Shown here in pieces: positions 26,467 to 35,525 of a stretch of 64,000 bases of DNA. Made by a program: the position numbers and the translations under genes. Within the stretch, counting starts at the first letter, position 1. Every line of letters begins with the position of its first letter. Source of the stretch: Pseudodesulfovibrio sp. zrk46 (GTDB lineage Bacteria > Desulfobacterota > Desulfovibrionia > Desulfovibrionales > Desulfovibrionaceae); the NCBI RefSeq assembly GCF_012516435.1, contig NZ_CP051216.1, positions 1,738,001 to 1,802,000 of the forward strand, written 5' to 3'. The notes beneath the pieces were generated by a model, which saw only the letters and a program-made list of their open reading frames with translations, was not told the origin of the DNA and did no database searches.

Positions 26467-27690
26467 ATGTCGAACAACAGTATTCTCGTTGTAGGCGGTG
26501 GATTCGCAGGAATCACCGCTGCCCTCGAAGCCGCAGAGCTCGGCTACGAGGTTTACATCGTTGAAACGAATCCCTACCTCGGTGGCAGGGTCGCACAGCT
26601 GAATCAGTATTTCCCGAAGCTGTGTCCCCCGTCCTGCGGTCTGGAGATTCAGTTCCAGCGCATCAAAAACAACCCTAACGTCAAGGTCATCACCATGGCC
26701 GACGTCGCATCTGTTTCCGGCACCGCTGGTAACTATGATGTGAAGATCACGCAGCGTCCCCGCTTCGTGAACGAAAAATGTACTGCCTGCGGCGAATGTG
26801 AGAAGGCTACCGCCACTCAGATCGAGTCCGAATTTGATTTCGGCACCGGCAAGCGCGGCCTGGCATACAAAACCCATCCTTTCATGTTCCCCATGCGCTA
26901 CGTGGTGGACGCAGAGAATGCTTCCGAAGGCGAACTGACTGCCATCAAGAACGCCTGCCCCTACGACGCAGTGGAACTGGACGACGCACCCAAGACCATC
27001 GACTTGGCTGTCGGTGCCATTGTCGTCGCCACCGGCTGGAAGCCCTACGATGTTTCCAAGCTGACCAACCTCGGCGGCGGCGCTCTGAAGAACGTCGTCA
27101 CCAACATGCAGTTCGAGCGCCTTGCTGCTCCCAACGGCCCCACCAACGGTAAGATCCAGCGTCCCTCCGATGGTTCCGAGCCCAAGAAGATCGCATTTGT
27201 TCAGTGCGCCGGTTCCCGTGACCAGAACCACCTGAACTACTGCTCCTACATCTGCTGCATGGCTTCCCTGAAGCATGTCCGCTACGTCCGCGAGCGTTCC
27301 GATGCAAACGTCACCGTTTTCTACATCGATCTGCGTACTCCCGGCCGTTACGACAAGTTCAAGACCATCACCGAGGCTGATGACAAGCTCAACCTGGTGA
27401 AGGGTAAGGTTGCCGGAATCGTCGAAGACGCACAGGGCAACCCGATCGTGACTGTCGAAAATGCCGTCACCGGCATCAAGACTGAAGAGAAGTTCGATAT
27501 GGTCGTGCTCGCCACCGGTATGGAGCCTTGCGGCGCCGGCGCTGGCACCACCGATGCAGACGGTTTCGTCATGGATGGCGAAGGCATCATCGCCGCAGGT
27601 TGCGCCAAGCAGCCCTTTGACGTCATGAAGACCGCCCAGTCCGGCACCGCTGCCGCGATGAAGGCGATTCAAACCGTGGTAGGGAGGTAA
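26467..27690 (+). CDS. qmoA: Quinone-interacting membrane-bound oxidoreductase subunit A
   Basis: I place the start at ATG 26467, with GGAGGAG 8 bp upstream, giving 407 residues. The protein is a soluble flavoprotein related to HdrA of heterodisulfide reductase. The FAD dinucleotide motif is ILVVGGGFAGITAALEAAEL, with ETNPYLGGRVAQL following, and a CPPSCGLEIQ segment contributes cysteines. VVLATGMEP and CAKQPFDV are later family marks. QmoA sits on the cytoplasmic face of the QmoABC complex, which passes electrons from menaquinol toward AprAB. The frame extending upstream to 26428 is not part of the family. Confidence 0.96.
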   Translation: MSNNSILVVGGGFAGITAALEAAELGYEVYIVETNPYLGGRVAQLNQYFPKLCPPSCGLEIQFQRIKNNPNVKVITMADVASVSGTAGNYDVKITQRPRFVNEKCTACGECEKATATQIESEFDFGTGKRGLAYKTHPFMFPMRYVVDAENASEGELTAIKNACPYDAVELDDAPKTIDLAVGAIVVATGWKPYDVSKLTNLGGGALKNVVTNMQFERLAAPNGPTNGKIQRPSDGSEPKKIAFVQCAGSRDQNHLNYCSYICCMASLKHVRYVRERSDANVTVFYIDLRTPGRYDKFKTITEADDKLNLVKGKVAGIVEDAQGNPIVTVENAVTGIKTEEKFDMVVLATGMEPCGAGAGTTDADGFVMDGEGIIAAGCAKQPFDVMKTAQSGTAAAMKAIQTVVGR

Positions 27691-27693
27691 CCC

Positions 27694-29970
27694 ATGGCTG
27701 AAAAGCTTGGAGTATATATCTGTGGAGGTTGCGAGATCGGGGATAACCTCGAGATCGACGCCCTGGCCGAATTCGCTGCCAACGGCAAACACTCCTCCAT
27801 CGTGACCGTGGCCAAGTCCAACGCGGTGCTCTGTAGCCCCGAAGGCAAAGCCATGATCGAGGCCGACATCAAAGAAAATGAACTGGACGGCGTGGTTTGC
27901 TGCGCCTGTACCCCCCGCGCCAAGTGGGACGTGTTCAAGTTCGGCGATGCAATCCAGGTTGAGCGCGTGTCTCTGCGTGAGCAGTGCGTGTGGTCCTACC
28001 AGGAAGACCCCAAGTTCCCTGGCCAGATGGAAATCATCGCCAAGGACTATATCAATATGGGAATCACCAAGCTGTTCAACAGCCGGATTCCTGAACCGGA
28101 ACTCCCCGATGCCTTCAAGACCGTGCTGGTCGTAGGTGGCGGTTTCACCGGTCTGAAAGCTGCACAGAACGCTACTGCTCTGGGTTACGAAGTCATCCTC
28201 GTTGAAAAGGAAGACACCCTTGGCGGTAAGGCTTCTGGCATGTACAAGTCTTTCCCTCTGGGCGCTCCCTTCAGCGAGCGTGAGCAGGAAGTCGGCATCG
28301 ACGCCCTGATCAAGGAAGTGGAAGGCAACGCCAAGGTGAAGATCATCACCGGCGCTACCGTTGAGTCCCTGGCTGGCGCTCCGGCCCAGTACAAGGTCAC
28401 CATCGGCGGCACCGAATACGAGATCGGTTCTGTCGTCCTGGCCACTGGCTGGGTCCCCGGCAAGACCAAGTTCCTGGCTCCCCTCGGTTACGGTTCCATC
28501 AAAAACGTGGTTACCACTGCCGAATTTGAAAAGATGGCCAAGAACGGTGGCATCCAGATGGCCGACGGTCGCGCTCCCGCTTCCGTTGCCTTCATCGTTG
28601 ACACCACTCTGCTGATGAAGGGCGTCACTTACGGCGAGTGCGGCGAAGCCTGCGAAGCTCCCGAAGACATGCCCTGTGATGACACCAAGGAAGATGTGGA
28701 AGAGTGCGAAACCTATGTCTACGAAGACAAGGAATCCGCCAAGCACCTCGCTTACTCCTCCGAGCTCACCTCTCTGGTTGCCCTGAAGCAGGCCAACTAC
28801 GTTCGTGAACTCACTCCGGATGCCATGGCATACGTCGTGTACGATCACATGATGGTCCCCGGCATCAACGAGAAATACTACCAGGCAGCTCAGGACGACG
28901 CTGGCGTGATGCTCACTAAGGGTACCGTCACCGCTGTCAAGGAAGCCGGTTCCAAGATCGCCATCACCGCCAAGGACACCCTCCTGGGCGCCGAGATCGA
29001 ACTGGTCGCCGACATGGTCGTGGTTCCCACTGCCCTCGTTCCGACCACCGCTGCCGATCCGATCATGAACTTCGTCTACCGCCAGGGCCCGGCATTCCCG
29101 GACCTCGAGCTGTTCGACGGATTCGCTGATTCCAACTACATCTGCTTCCCCTACGAAACCCGCCGTACTGGTGTTTACGCCGCTGGTTGTGTGCGTCAGC
29201 CCATGGGCCTGGGTCTCGCTGAGGAAGATGCTGCCGGTGCTGCCCTCAAGGCAATCCAGTGCATCGAGTCTGCCAACCGCGGCATGGCTGTGCACCCCCG
29301 CTCCGGTGATATCAGCTTCCCCGAGTTCAACTTCACCCGTTGTACTCAGTGTAAGCGTTGTACTGAAGAGTGCCCGTTCGGCGCTCTGGACGATGACGAG
29401 AAGGGTACGCCGATGCCGAACCCCAGCCGCTGCCGCCGCTGTGGTACCTGCATGGGTGCATGCCCCGAGCGCGTTATCTCCTTCGCCAACTACGGCATCA
29501 ACCAGATCGGTTCTGCCATCAAGGAAGTCAAAGTTCCCGATACCCTCGACGAAGGCGGTCCCCGTATCATCGTCCTGGCTTGTGAGAACGACGCCTACCC
29601 GGCCCTCGACATGGCTGCCATGCGCGGCAAGTCCTGGTCCCCGTATGTTCGCTTCCTGCCCGTCCGTTGTCTCGGTTCCGTTAACGCCATCTGGGTTGCA
29701 GACGCAATGTCCAAGGGTGTTGATGGCCTGATGATGCTCGGCTGTAAGTACGGCGACGACTACCAGTGCCACTTCGTCAAGGGTTCCGAGCTGTGTAACC
29801 GCCGTAAGGAAAACATCGCCGAATCCCTGGGCCGCCTGGGTGTTGAGCCTGAGCGCGTTGAGCAGTACGAGGTCTCCATCGACATGTACGACCAGGTGCC
29901 TGACATGATCGATGAGTTCGTAGAGAACATCACCACCAACTTCGGCCCGAACCCGTTCAAGGGTTACTAG
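27694..29970 (+). CDS. qmoB: Quinone-interacting membrane-bound oxidoreductase subunit B
   Basis: The 758-residue flavoprotein is HdrA-like with an MvhD-like tail. The N-terminal region (about 1-130) includes GGCEIGDNLEID and CCACTPRAKWDVF. The FAD motif VLVVGGGFTGLKAAQNATAL follows at about 145. Two [4Fe-4S] motifs, CTQCKRCTEECP and CRRCGTCMGACP, lie near residues 550-590. An MvhD-type domain (from about 622, with VRCLGSVNAIW and LGCKYGDDYQC) ends the protein. It probably shuttles electrons between QmoC and the cytoplasmic partner AprAB. It starts 3 bp after the qmoA stop behind GGGAGGTAACCC. Confidence 0.96.
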   Translation: MAEKLGVYICGGCEIGDNLEIDALAEFAANGKHSSIVTVAKSNAVLCSPEGKAMIEADIKENELDGVVCCACTPRAKWDVFKFGDAIQVERVSLREQCVWSYQEDPKFPGQMEIIAKDYINMGITKLFNSRIPEPELPDAFKTVLVVGGGFTGLKAAQNATALGYEVILVEKEDTLGGKASGMYKSFPLGAPFSEREQEVGIDALIKEVEGNAKVKIITGATVESLAGAPAQYKVTIGGTEYEIGSVVLATGWVPGKTKFLAPLGYGSIKNVVTTAEFEKMAKNGGIQMADGRAPASVAFIVDTTLLMKGVTYGECGEACEAPEDMPCDDTKEDVEECETYVYEDKESAKHLAYSSELTSLVALKQANYVRELTPDAMAYVVYDHMMVPGINEKYYQAAQDDAGVMLTKGTVTAVKEAGSKIAITAKDTLLGAEIELVADMVVVPTALVPTTAADPIMNFVYRQGPAFPDLELFDGFADSNYICFPYETRRTGVYAAGCVRQPMGLGLAEEDAAGAALKAIQCIESANRGMAVHPRSGDISFPEFNFTRCTQCKRCTEECPFGALDDDEKGTPMPNPSRCRRCGTCMGACPERVISFANYGINQIGSAIKEVKVPDTLDEGGPRIIVLACENDAYPALDMAAMRGKSWSPYVRFLPVRCLGSVNAIWVADAMSKGVDGLMMLGCKYGDDYQCHFVKGSELCNRRKENIAESLGRLGVEPERVEQYEVSIDMYDQVPDMIDEFVENITTNFGPNPFKGY

Positions 29971-29980
29971 GAGGTACGGC

Positions 29981-31252
29981 ATGTCTAATACCGTTAAGGT
30001 ACAACCGGACCTTAAGTTCGTAAAAGAGTTGCAGGCCGTAGGCGGCGACTCCCTGAAAAAATGCTACCAGTGCGCCACCTGCTCTGTGGTGTGCCCGCTG
30101 TCTCCGTCCGATTCTCCTTACCCTCGTAAGGAAATGGTCTGGGCTCAGTGGGGTCTGAAAGACCGCCTGGTCAATGATATCGACATCTGGCTGTGCCACA
30201 ACTGCGGCACTTGCTCTGATCTCTGCCCCCGTGGCGCCAAGCCGGGCGACCTGCTGTCCGCCCTGCGTAACATGGCCTACCAGAACCTGGCTCCGCTGCC
30301 GATCATCGGCAAGCTGATGGCCTCTTCTTCCGGTATGCTGCCTCTGGCTGCCATCCCGGCACTGATCTACGGCATCATCTGGGTCATCATGGCTGGCAAG
30401 GTTGGTTCCTTCCTGCCCAAGTTTGACTGGGATGCCCTCAATCACAAGTGGGTCCCCACTGCAGACGGCAACGTCGTCTTCGGTGGTCTGTTCCCCGGTG
30501 ACTTCACCATCGACCCGATCTTCATGCTCGTGTTCGCATTCATGGTGTGGGGCTTCTACGCCGGTGTCCGTAATATGCTCAAAGCTCTGGAAGCTCAGCC
30601 CAAGACCTTCATCGTGGGTCGTAAGGAAGAGCCTTGCTTCTGCTCCTGCCTGATCGATACGGTCAAGTACGAGATCCTGCAGCACACCCAGTTCAACGAC
30701 TGCAACGATGACCACTCCGACGAGCTCGACGTGAAGCGCGCCGGTGGTCACAAGATGCTGATGTTCGCCTTCATTTGCCTGATGGTCGTCACCGGTGTCG
30801 TTGCTGCCGGTCACTGGGGCGGTTGGCTCCTCCGCGCTATCGGAATCACTGGTCTTGGCGACATCGTGTCCGCCATCGGCCACACCCCGATGCCGATCTA
30901 CCACCCGATCAAGCTGCTCGCCTTTGTTGGCGCCGGCCTGGGTGTCTACGGTCTTATCGCCCTGACCAAGCGTCGCGTAAACCTCGACGAAGCAAAGCAG
31001 TCCTCCAGCTGGTATGACTGGTACCTGATCACCCTGATCTGGACCATCTTCCTGACCGGTATCGCCGCATTCGTCTTCCGCATTCTGAACGTGGCTCTGC
31101 TCGCATACCCGATCTACTACGTGCACCTGATTGGCGTCTTCATGATGCTGGCCTACCTGCCGTGGTCCAAGCTCGGTCACCTGGTTTACCGTACTGTGGC
31201 ACTGTCCTACGCCAAGAAAATTGGCCGCATCCCCATGGGCGCTGACAAATAG
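29981..31252 (+). CDS. qmoC: Quinone-interacting membrane-bound oxidoreductase subunit C
   Basis: The 423-residue product fuses an HdrC-like iron-sulfur domain to a haem-b membrane domain. Cysteine motifs are CYQCATCSVVCPLSPSDSPY and CHNCGTCSDLCPRGAKPGD in the first 90 residues. Membrane helices begin around residue 115 and number about six, with histidines suited to haem binding (for example VTGVVAAGHWGG and YYVHLIGVFMML). This subunit oxidises menaquinol in the membrane. TAGGAGGTACGGC precedes the ATG, 10 bp after qmoB. Confidence 0.96.
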   Translation: MSNTVKVQPDLKFVKELQAVGGDSLKKCYQCATCSVVCPLSPSDSPYPRKEMVWAQWGLKDRLVNDIDIWLCHNCGTCSDLCPRGAKPGDLLSALRNMAYQNLAPLPIIGKLMASSSGMLPLAAIPALIYGIIWVIMAGKVGSFLPKFDWDALNHKWVPTADGNVVFGGLFPGDFTIDPIFMLVFAFMVWGFYAGVRNMLKALEAQPKTFIVGRKEEPCFCSCLIDTVKYEILQHTQFNDCNDDHSDELDVKRAGGHKMLMFAFICLMVVTGVVAAGHWGGWLLRAIGITGLGDIVSAIGHTPMPIYHPIKLLAFVGAGLGVYGLIALTKRRVNLDEAKQSSSWYDWYLITLIWTIFLTGIAAFVFRILNVALLAYPIYYVHLIGVFMMLAYLPWSKLGHLVYRTVALSYAKKIGRIPMGADK

Positions 31253-31302
31253 TCGCCTTGGTGAAACTATAAAAGAAGCTTACTTAGTTAAGGAGGCATC
31301 AA

Positions 31303-31962
31303 ATGGCTGAAGCTAAGGTTTACCCCATGAACGCTTTCGTGTCTGTCCTGCGCGGTGAAGCCGCCGACCAGACTCAGCTCGATATGCTGGCTTACATCAC
31401 TGGTTCCGAAACCGTCGAAGCCGACGTCGCTCCCGTTGCCCAGGCTCTGTCCAAGGCATGGATCTACGAGCAGGAACCCGGCCTGACCAAGTACGCCGAA
31501 GGCGATATCGCCAAGCTCGGCAACCAGGTCAAGATCGAAGCTCTGCCCGAGGCAGAAGCTACTCGCGCTCAGGCTGTCCTCGACATCCTGGCCGCTCTGA
31601 AAGCCGAAAATGCAGCCCTCAAGGCTGAAGTAGAAAAACTGACCGGTGAAAAAGCTGATCTGGCCGCTAAGATCGATCCGCTGGAAGCTAAGGTCAAAAC
31701 CATCGATGCTGCCAACGCAGCCGGTGAAAACCAGGTTTCCGTTGCTACCACCAAGCTCAACGAAATGACCACCAAGCTCAACGATCTCATGGCAGAAGTT
31801 GAGAAGGTCAAGAGCCAGGGCGTTGTGGTTGCCGGTGTTGCCGGTGCCGAAGGCGCTGCAGACGCTGGTGGCGACACCCTGTCCACCGGTCCTGAAGTTG
31901 GCGGCGAGCCCGAAGCTGACTTCGGTCTCGGCGGTGACGCATTCGGCGGCGACAACTGGTAG
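31303..31962 (+). CDS. qmoD: QmoD, accessory protein of the qmo operon
   Basis: The 219-residue product has no transmembrane segment and no cofactor motif. Residues 1-80 are a compact domain; about 95-175 form a continuous coiled coil (ALKAENAALKAEVEKLTGEK and onward); the last 45 residues are Gly/Ala/Asp-rich and end in FGLGGDAFGGDNW. A gene of this kind follows qmoC in Desulfovibrio and is called qmoD; its biochemical role is not settled. GGAGGCATCAA precedes the ATG. Codon bias is as strong as in aprBA, so the protein is probably abundant. A powerful terminator follows directly. Confidence 0.85.
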   Translation: MAEAKVYPMNAFVSVLRGEAADQTQLDMLAYITGSETVEADVAPVAQALSKAWIYEQEPGLTKYAEGDIAKLGNQVKIEALPEAEATRAQAVLDILAALKAENAALKAEVEKLTGEKADLAAKIDPLEAKVKTIDAANAAGENQVSVATTKLNEMTTKLNDLMAEVEKVKSQGVVVAGVAGAEGAADAGGDTLSTGPEVGGEPEADFGLGGDAFGGDNW

Positions 31963-31966
31963 GTCG

Positions 31967-32040
31967 CGAACCGAAATTGTACGCCAAGGGGCCCGCGCTT
32001 TTCGCGCGGGCCCCTTTTTTTGCGTCCAATTTTCGGTTCG
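31967..32040 (+). terminator. qmoD terminator nested in a mirrored palindrome
   Basis: The core GGGGCCCGCG/CGCGGGCCCC with TTTTTTT is a strong terminator. The arms continue outward: CGAACCGAAATTGTACGC on the gene side and GCGTCCAATTTTCGGTTCG on the far side pair with two mismatches. It begins 4 bp after the qmoD stop codon and ends 5 bp before repeat A3. Confidence 0.85.
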
Positions 32041-32045
32041 GTGGC

Positions 32046-32165
32046 GGCTTGCGATAGCGGCGTATCTGCGTCGTTGCCGAGTACAAAGCTGTCCTCGCCG
32101 TAGCTGGGCTACGACTGCGGTAACTTTGCACTCGGCGCCTAGCAGCTACACCACTCTCGCAAGTC
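32046..32165 (+). repeat. 120-bp hairpin element, copy A3 (downstream of qmoD)
   Basis: The ends GGCTTGCGATAG and CTCTCGCAAGTC pair, and the inner stem pairs GAGTACAAAG with CTTTGCACTC. The apex is GTAGC-TGG-GCTAC. The inner stem has a different sequence from copies A1, A4 and A5 but is changed on both arms, which is good evidence for selection on pairing. A GGTCGGGGAGGGG flank follows. Confidence 0.85.
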
Positions 32166-32267
32166 TTGGGTGGTCGGGGAGGGGAGTGTGGTTCTTTGCG
32201 GGGCGGTGTGCGGTAACTTGCTGTTTGTGGCGGTGCCACAAAGGCGCGTGGAGTGCTATGAAAGAAG

Positions 32268-32300
32268 AAAGGCCGGCATCCGTGTGGATGTCGGCCTTTT
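32268..32300 (-). terminator. Terminator of the short-chain dehydrogenase gene
   Basis: On the minus strand AAAAGGCCGACATCC pairs with GGATGCCGGCCTTT around ACAC, followed by CTTCTTT. It lies 22 bp after the dehydrogenase stop codon and could work in both directions. Confidence 0.8.
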
Positions 32301-32322
32301 ATCAGTATTGGGTACTGTGAGG

Positions 32323-33072
32323 TTATTTTCTATTCACCGCGAAGGGGGAGAATGCCTGGTCTACGGGCATGACTTCGAGGGAGTTGATGTTGACGTGCGG
32401 GGGCAGGGTGGTGGTCCAGTAGACGATCTCGGCGATGTCTTCGGGCTGGATGGATTCGGTGCCTTCGTAGACGTTGTCGGCTTTGGACTTGTCGCCACGG
32501 AAGCGGACAACGGAGAACTCGGATTCACACATGCCGGGTTCGATGTTGGTAACGCGGATTCTGGTGCCCAGCAGATCAGCCAGCAGGTTTTTGGAGAAGT
32601 GGTTCACGAAGGCCTTGGTGCCGCCGTAAGTGTTGCCGCCGGGGTAGGGGTAGGTGCCAGCCACGGAGCCGAGGTTGACGATGTGGCCCTTGTCTCGTTC
32701 GACCATGCCTTCGAGGACGGCGCGGGTGATGTAGAGCAGTCCCTTGATGTTGGTGTCGACCATGCATTCCCACTCTTCGATATCGCATTTCTGAGCGGGC
32801 TCCACGCCGAGGGCGAGGCCTGCGTTGTTGACCAAGATGTCGATGTCAGAGAACTCGGCAGGCAGGTCCGCTACGGCAGCCTGACAAGCGGCCTTGTCGC
32901 GGATATCGAAGCAGATGGTGTGGACAGGCACATCAAGGGTGGACTTGAGTTCGTCCAGGCGCTCCTGGCGGCGGCCGGTCAGGATGAGCTGCCATCCTTC
33001 TGCGGCATATCGTTCAGCCATGGCCTTGCCGAATCCGGCGGTCGCGCCGGTAATGAAAACTGTTTTGGGCAT
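32323..33072 (-). CDS. Short-chain dehydrogenase/reductase, YdfG-like
   Basis: I place the start at ATG 33072, with AGGAGAGA about 6 bp upstream, giving 249 residues. The classical SDR marks are all present: TGATAGFGKA (dinucleotide loop), NNAG, the catalytic Ser in LGSVAGTYPYPGG and YGGTK for Tyr and Lys. The TGRRQERL segment after strand 2 favours NADP. Overall it resembles YdfG, the NADP-dependent 3-hydroxy acid (serine/allo-threonine) dehydrogenase, but the substrate is not fixed by sequence. It is a single gene with its own terminator. Confidence 0.85.
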   Translation of the reverse strand: MPKTVFITGATAGFGKAMAERYAAEGWQLILTGRRQERLDELKSTLDVPVHTICFDIRDKAACQAAVADLPAEFSDIDILVNNAGLALGVEPAQKCDIEEWECMVDTNIKGLLYITRAVLEGMVERDKGHIVNLGSVAGTYPYPGGNTYGGTKAFVNHFSKNLLADLLGTRIRVTNIEPGMCESEFSVVRFRGDKSKADNVYEGTESIQPEDIAEIVYWTTTLPPHVNINSLEVMPVDQAFSPFAVNRK

Positions 33073-33521
33073 ATTTCTCTCTCCTGATTTGCTGTTTTGG
33101 ATGGAAAAAGGTGTACGCCTATTCGCAATAGGGTGCAAAGGGGAAGTGTACCAATGGTTTTTTTGAATCGTTTTGATCAGTTTGAGGAATGATTGAAGTG
33201 CAAAAAATGCATGATTCAGCAGAACAAAATATGAGATTGGTGCATCGCTGTAGTCAGGCGATACGGATTTCATGGGGTGGTAACCATCTATGTATGGTTT
33301 ATGGTGGGGTCAAATGAATGTTGTTCTGTGATTTGCAAATTTTAAAAAACATTAATCAGGAGATCATCATTCTTGACGGTGATTAGACATTTTTTGTCAA
33401 ATGGGTTAATAGGTTGTGTCCAATTCTCAAAAAAGTCACTCATTTCAGTTTGTTGAACAGGTACGGGGCTTGGGTCAGCAAGGTGAGTTTTTGGGTTTAG
33501 TTTCAAGATAATCAGGAATTT
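33073..33521. other. AT-rich divergent intergenic region upstream of livG
   Basis: These 449 bp separate the dehydrogenase (minus) and the liv operon (plus), so they should hold both promoters. The region is much more AT-rich than the genes around it. A TTGAC...GTCAA pair (around 33373-33405) forms an 18-bp-spaced inverted repeat, and TTGACG there could be a -35 element. I see no convincing -10, no riboswitch fold and no small reading frame. Confidence 0.4.
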
Positions 33522-34277
33522 ATGGCAAAACTCGTATTAGACGATATATGCGTTCGTTTTGGTGGGTTGCAGGCTTTGACCGATGTCTCCTTCTCTTTGG
33601 ACAAGGGTGACGTGGTCGGTCTCATCGGTCCCAACGGCGCAGGCAAGACTACGGTATTCAATGTAATTACCGGAGTTTACAAAGCGTCGTCCGGCACTGC
33701 TTCCTATGACGGGGAGACCATTACCGGGCTGCGTCCTTATCAGATCCTTTCCAAAGGTATCGCACGTACCTTCCAGAACATCCGGCTCTTCCAGAACATG
33801 ACCGCCCTGGAGAACTGCATGATCGCCCAGCACAGCCGCTCTACCAAGGGCGTCGTCGGGGCCATTCTGCGCAGTCCTTCACAGAAACGTGAAGAGGAGC
33901 GCATCACGGAGAAATCCATGGAGGCTCTGAAATTCATGGGGTTGGAAGAGGTCGCCGACGAGGTGGCTTCCAACATGGCCTATGGTCACCAGCGCCGTCT
34001 GGAGATCGCCCGTGCCCTGGCCAGTGAGCCGCATACCATCCTGCTGGACGAACCTGCTGCCGGTCTGAACCCGGCCGAGTCCATGGAGTTGATGCACGAC
34101 ATCGGGCGTATCACCGACCTCGGCATCAACGTGCTCATGGTTGAGCATGACATGAAGGTCGTCATGGGTATCTGCAACCGTATCATCGTTTTGGATCACG
34201 GAGTAATGATCGCTGAAGGGCTGCCCGAAGAGATTCGGAAGAACCCCGACGTGATCGAGGCATATTTGGGCCAGTAA
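33522..34277 (+). CDS. livG: Branched-chain amino acid ABC transporter ATPase LivG
   Basis: The 251-residue product is one of two ATPases of the high-affinity branched-chain amino acid importer. Walker A is GPNGAGKTT. The signature loop is degenerate (MAYGHQRRLEIARAL in place of LSGGQ), which is normal for LivG. Walker B is TILLDEPAAGLNP, with the switch His in MVEHDMKVV. The C-terminal extension (PEEIRKNPDVIEAYLG) is characteristic. It is the first gene of the operon, ahead of the binding protein, which is a less usual order. AGGA precedes the ATG. Confidence 0.95.
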   Translation: MAKLVLDDICVRFGGLQALTDVSFSLDKGDVVGLIGPNGAGKTTVFNVITGVYKASSGTASYDGETITGLRPYQILSKGIARTFQNIRLFQNMTALENCMIAQHSRSTKGVVGAILRSPSQKREEERITEKSMEALKFMGLEEVADEVASNMAYGHQRRLEIARALASEPHTILLDEPAAGLNPAESMELMHDIGRITDLGINVLMVEHDMKVVMGICNRIIVLDHGVMIAEGLPEEIRKNPDVIEAYLGQ

Positions 34278-34312
34278 CGGCTGGCTAAACCGCAACAATG
34301 GAGAGAGTGTCT

Positions 34313-35470
34313 ATGAAACGTGTACTCGTGCTGATCGCGGCTCTTGCCGTACTGACCATGGCCCTCACGGGCTGCGGCGGTGGCGGCGAAGAGAAGAAAG
34401 CCGACCAGATCCTTAAAATGGGAACAATGTCCCCGCTGACCGGCCCCTATGCCGCTGACGGTAACGACATCCGCCAGGGTGCCGAAATCGCTGCTGAAGT
34501 CATGAAAGAACAGGGTGGTGTTCCTGGCTTCACCGATATTCAGATTTTTCCGCAGGACACCGCGTGTGATCCCAAGCAGGCCGTGGCCGCAGCTAACAAG
34601 CTGATCAACGACCAGGTCACCGGCGTTGTTGGCGCATACTGCTCCAGCTCCACCATCCCCGCTTCCGAAACCCTGGCCGAAGAAAACATCATCATGCTGA
34701 CTCCGGCTTCCACCAACCCGAAGGTTACCGAACGCGGCCTGACCAACATGTTCCGCATCTGCGGTCGTGATGACCACCAGGCTCCCGCCGCCGTCAAGTT
34801 CATGAAAGAAGTTGAAGGCGTGAAGACCATCTTCGTCGTTGACGACAAGACCACCTATTCCCAGGGCCTGGCCGACGGCGTTGTCGCCGCTGCCAAGGAA
34901 AACGGCATTGAAGTTCTGGAACACGACCACGTCAACCAGGGCGACAAGGACTACTCCGCAGTGCTGACCAAGGTGAAGGCTGCCAACCCGGATCTGCTCT
35001 ACATCTCCCTGCAGAACTCCGCCACCGGCGCTCTGATGGTCATCCAGGCCAAGCGCATGGGCATCAACGCCAAGATGATGGGCCAGGATGCAGTTTACCA
35101 TCCCAAGCTCATGGAAATCGCCAAGGCCGATGCTGAAGGCATGTTCCTGACCTTCGGTGCCATCGACAAGGATGCTCCGGCATACAAGGACTTCTACGCC
35201 AAGTGGAAGTCCAAGACCGGTACCGAGCCCGGTGCTTACTCCGCTTACGCCTATGACTCCGCCATGTCCTACCTGCTGGCCGTCAAGGCTGCCGGTTCCA
35301 CCGACTTCGAGAAGGTTCGTGCTGAGATCCTGAAGCTGAAGTTCGTTGGCGCCTCCAAGGACATGTCCTTCAACGAGAAGGGCGACTCCGGCTCCAACTA
35401 CACCGTGTACCAGGTCAAGGACGGCAAGTTCGTACCTTACTGGAACTCCCTGACCGGCGAAAAGTACTAA
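34313..35470 (+). CDS. livK: Branched-chain amino acid binding lipoprotein LivK/LivJ
   Basis: I place the start at ATG 34313, with GGAGAG 7 bp upstream, giving 385 residues; an ATG 15 bp earlier overlaps that ribosome binding site. A lipoprotein signal ends in LTGC, so Cys21 would carry the lipid. The mature part is a type-I periplasmic binding protein: GTMSPLTGPYAADGNDIRQG, ANKLINDQVTGVVGAYCSSS and DDHQAPAAVKFM. It delivers leucine, isoleucine, valine or related amino acids to LivHM. A GC-rich hairpin follows, likely giving this gene more transcript than the permeases. Confidence 0.95.
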   Translation: MKRVLVLIAALAVLTMALTGCGGGGEEKKADQILKMGTMSPLTGPYAADGNDIRQGAEIAAEVMKEQGGVPGFTDIQIFPQDTACDPKQAVAAANKLINDQVTGVVGAYCSSSTIPASETLAEENIIMLTPASTNPKVTERGLTNMFRICGRDDHQAPAAVKFMKEVEGVKTIFVVDDKTTYSQGLADGVVAAAKENGIEVLEHDHVNQGDKDYSAVLTKVKAANPDLLYISLQNSATGALMVIQAKRMGINAKMMGQDAVYHPKLMEIAKADAEGMFLTFGAIDKDAPAYKDFYAKWKSKTGTEPGAYSAYAYDSAMSYLLAVKAAGSTDFEKVRAEILKLKFVGASKDMSFNEKGDSGSNYTVYQVKDGKFVPYWNSLTGEKY

Positions 35471-35486
35471 GCAACAATCAAACTCC

Positions 35487-35513
35487 GGGGCCCCGCTCTA
35501 AGCGGGGCCCCGA
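35487..35513 (+). terminator. Intra-operon hairpin between livK and livH
   Basis: CGGGGCCCCGCT pairs perfectly with AGCGGGGCCCCG around a CTA loop. There is no T-run, so it more likely stabilises the upstream mRNA or causes partial attenuation than full termination. Binding-protein genes commonly carry such hairpins. Confidence 0.7.
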
Positions 35514-35525
35514 TATTGGAACCTT

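Noticed and set aside
26398-29982. Open frame of 1194 codons antisense to qmoA/qmoB
   Set aside because: It mirrors the strongly biased codon use of the qmo genes on the other strand, has no family character, and the sense genes are certain.
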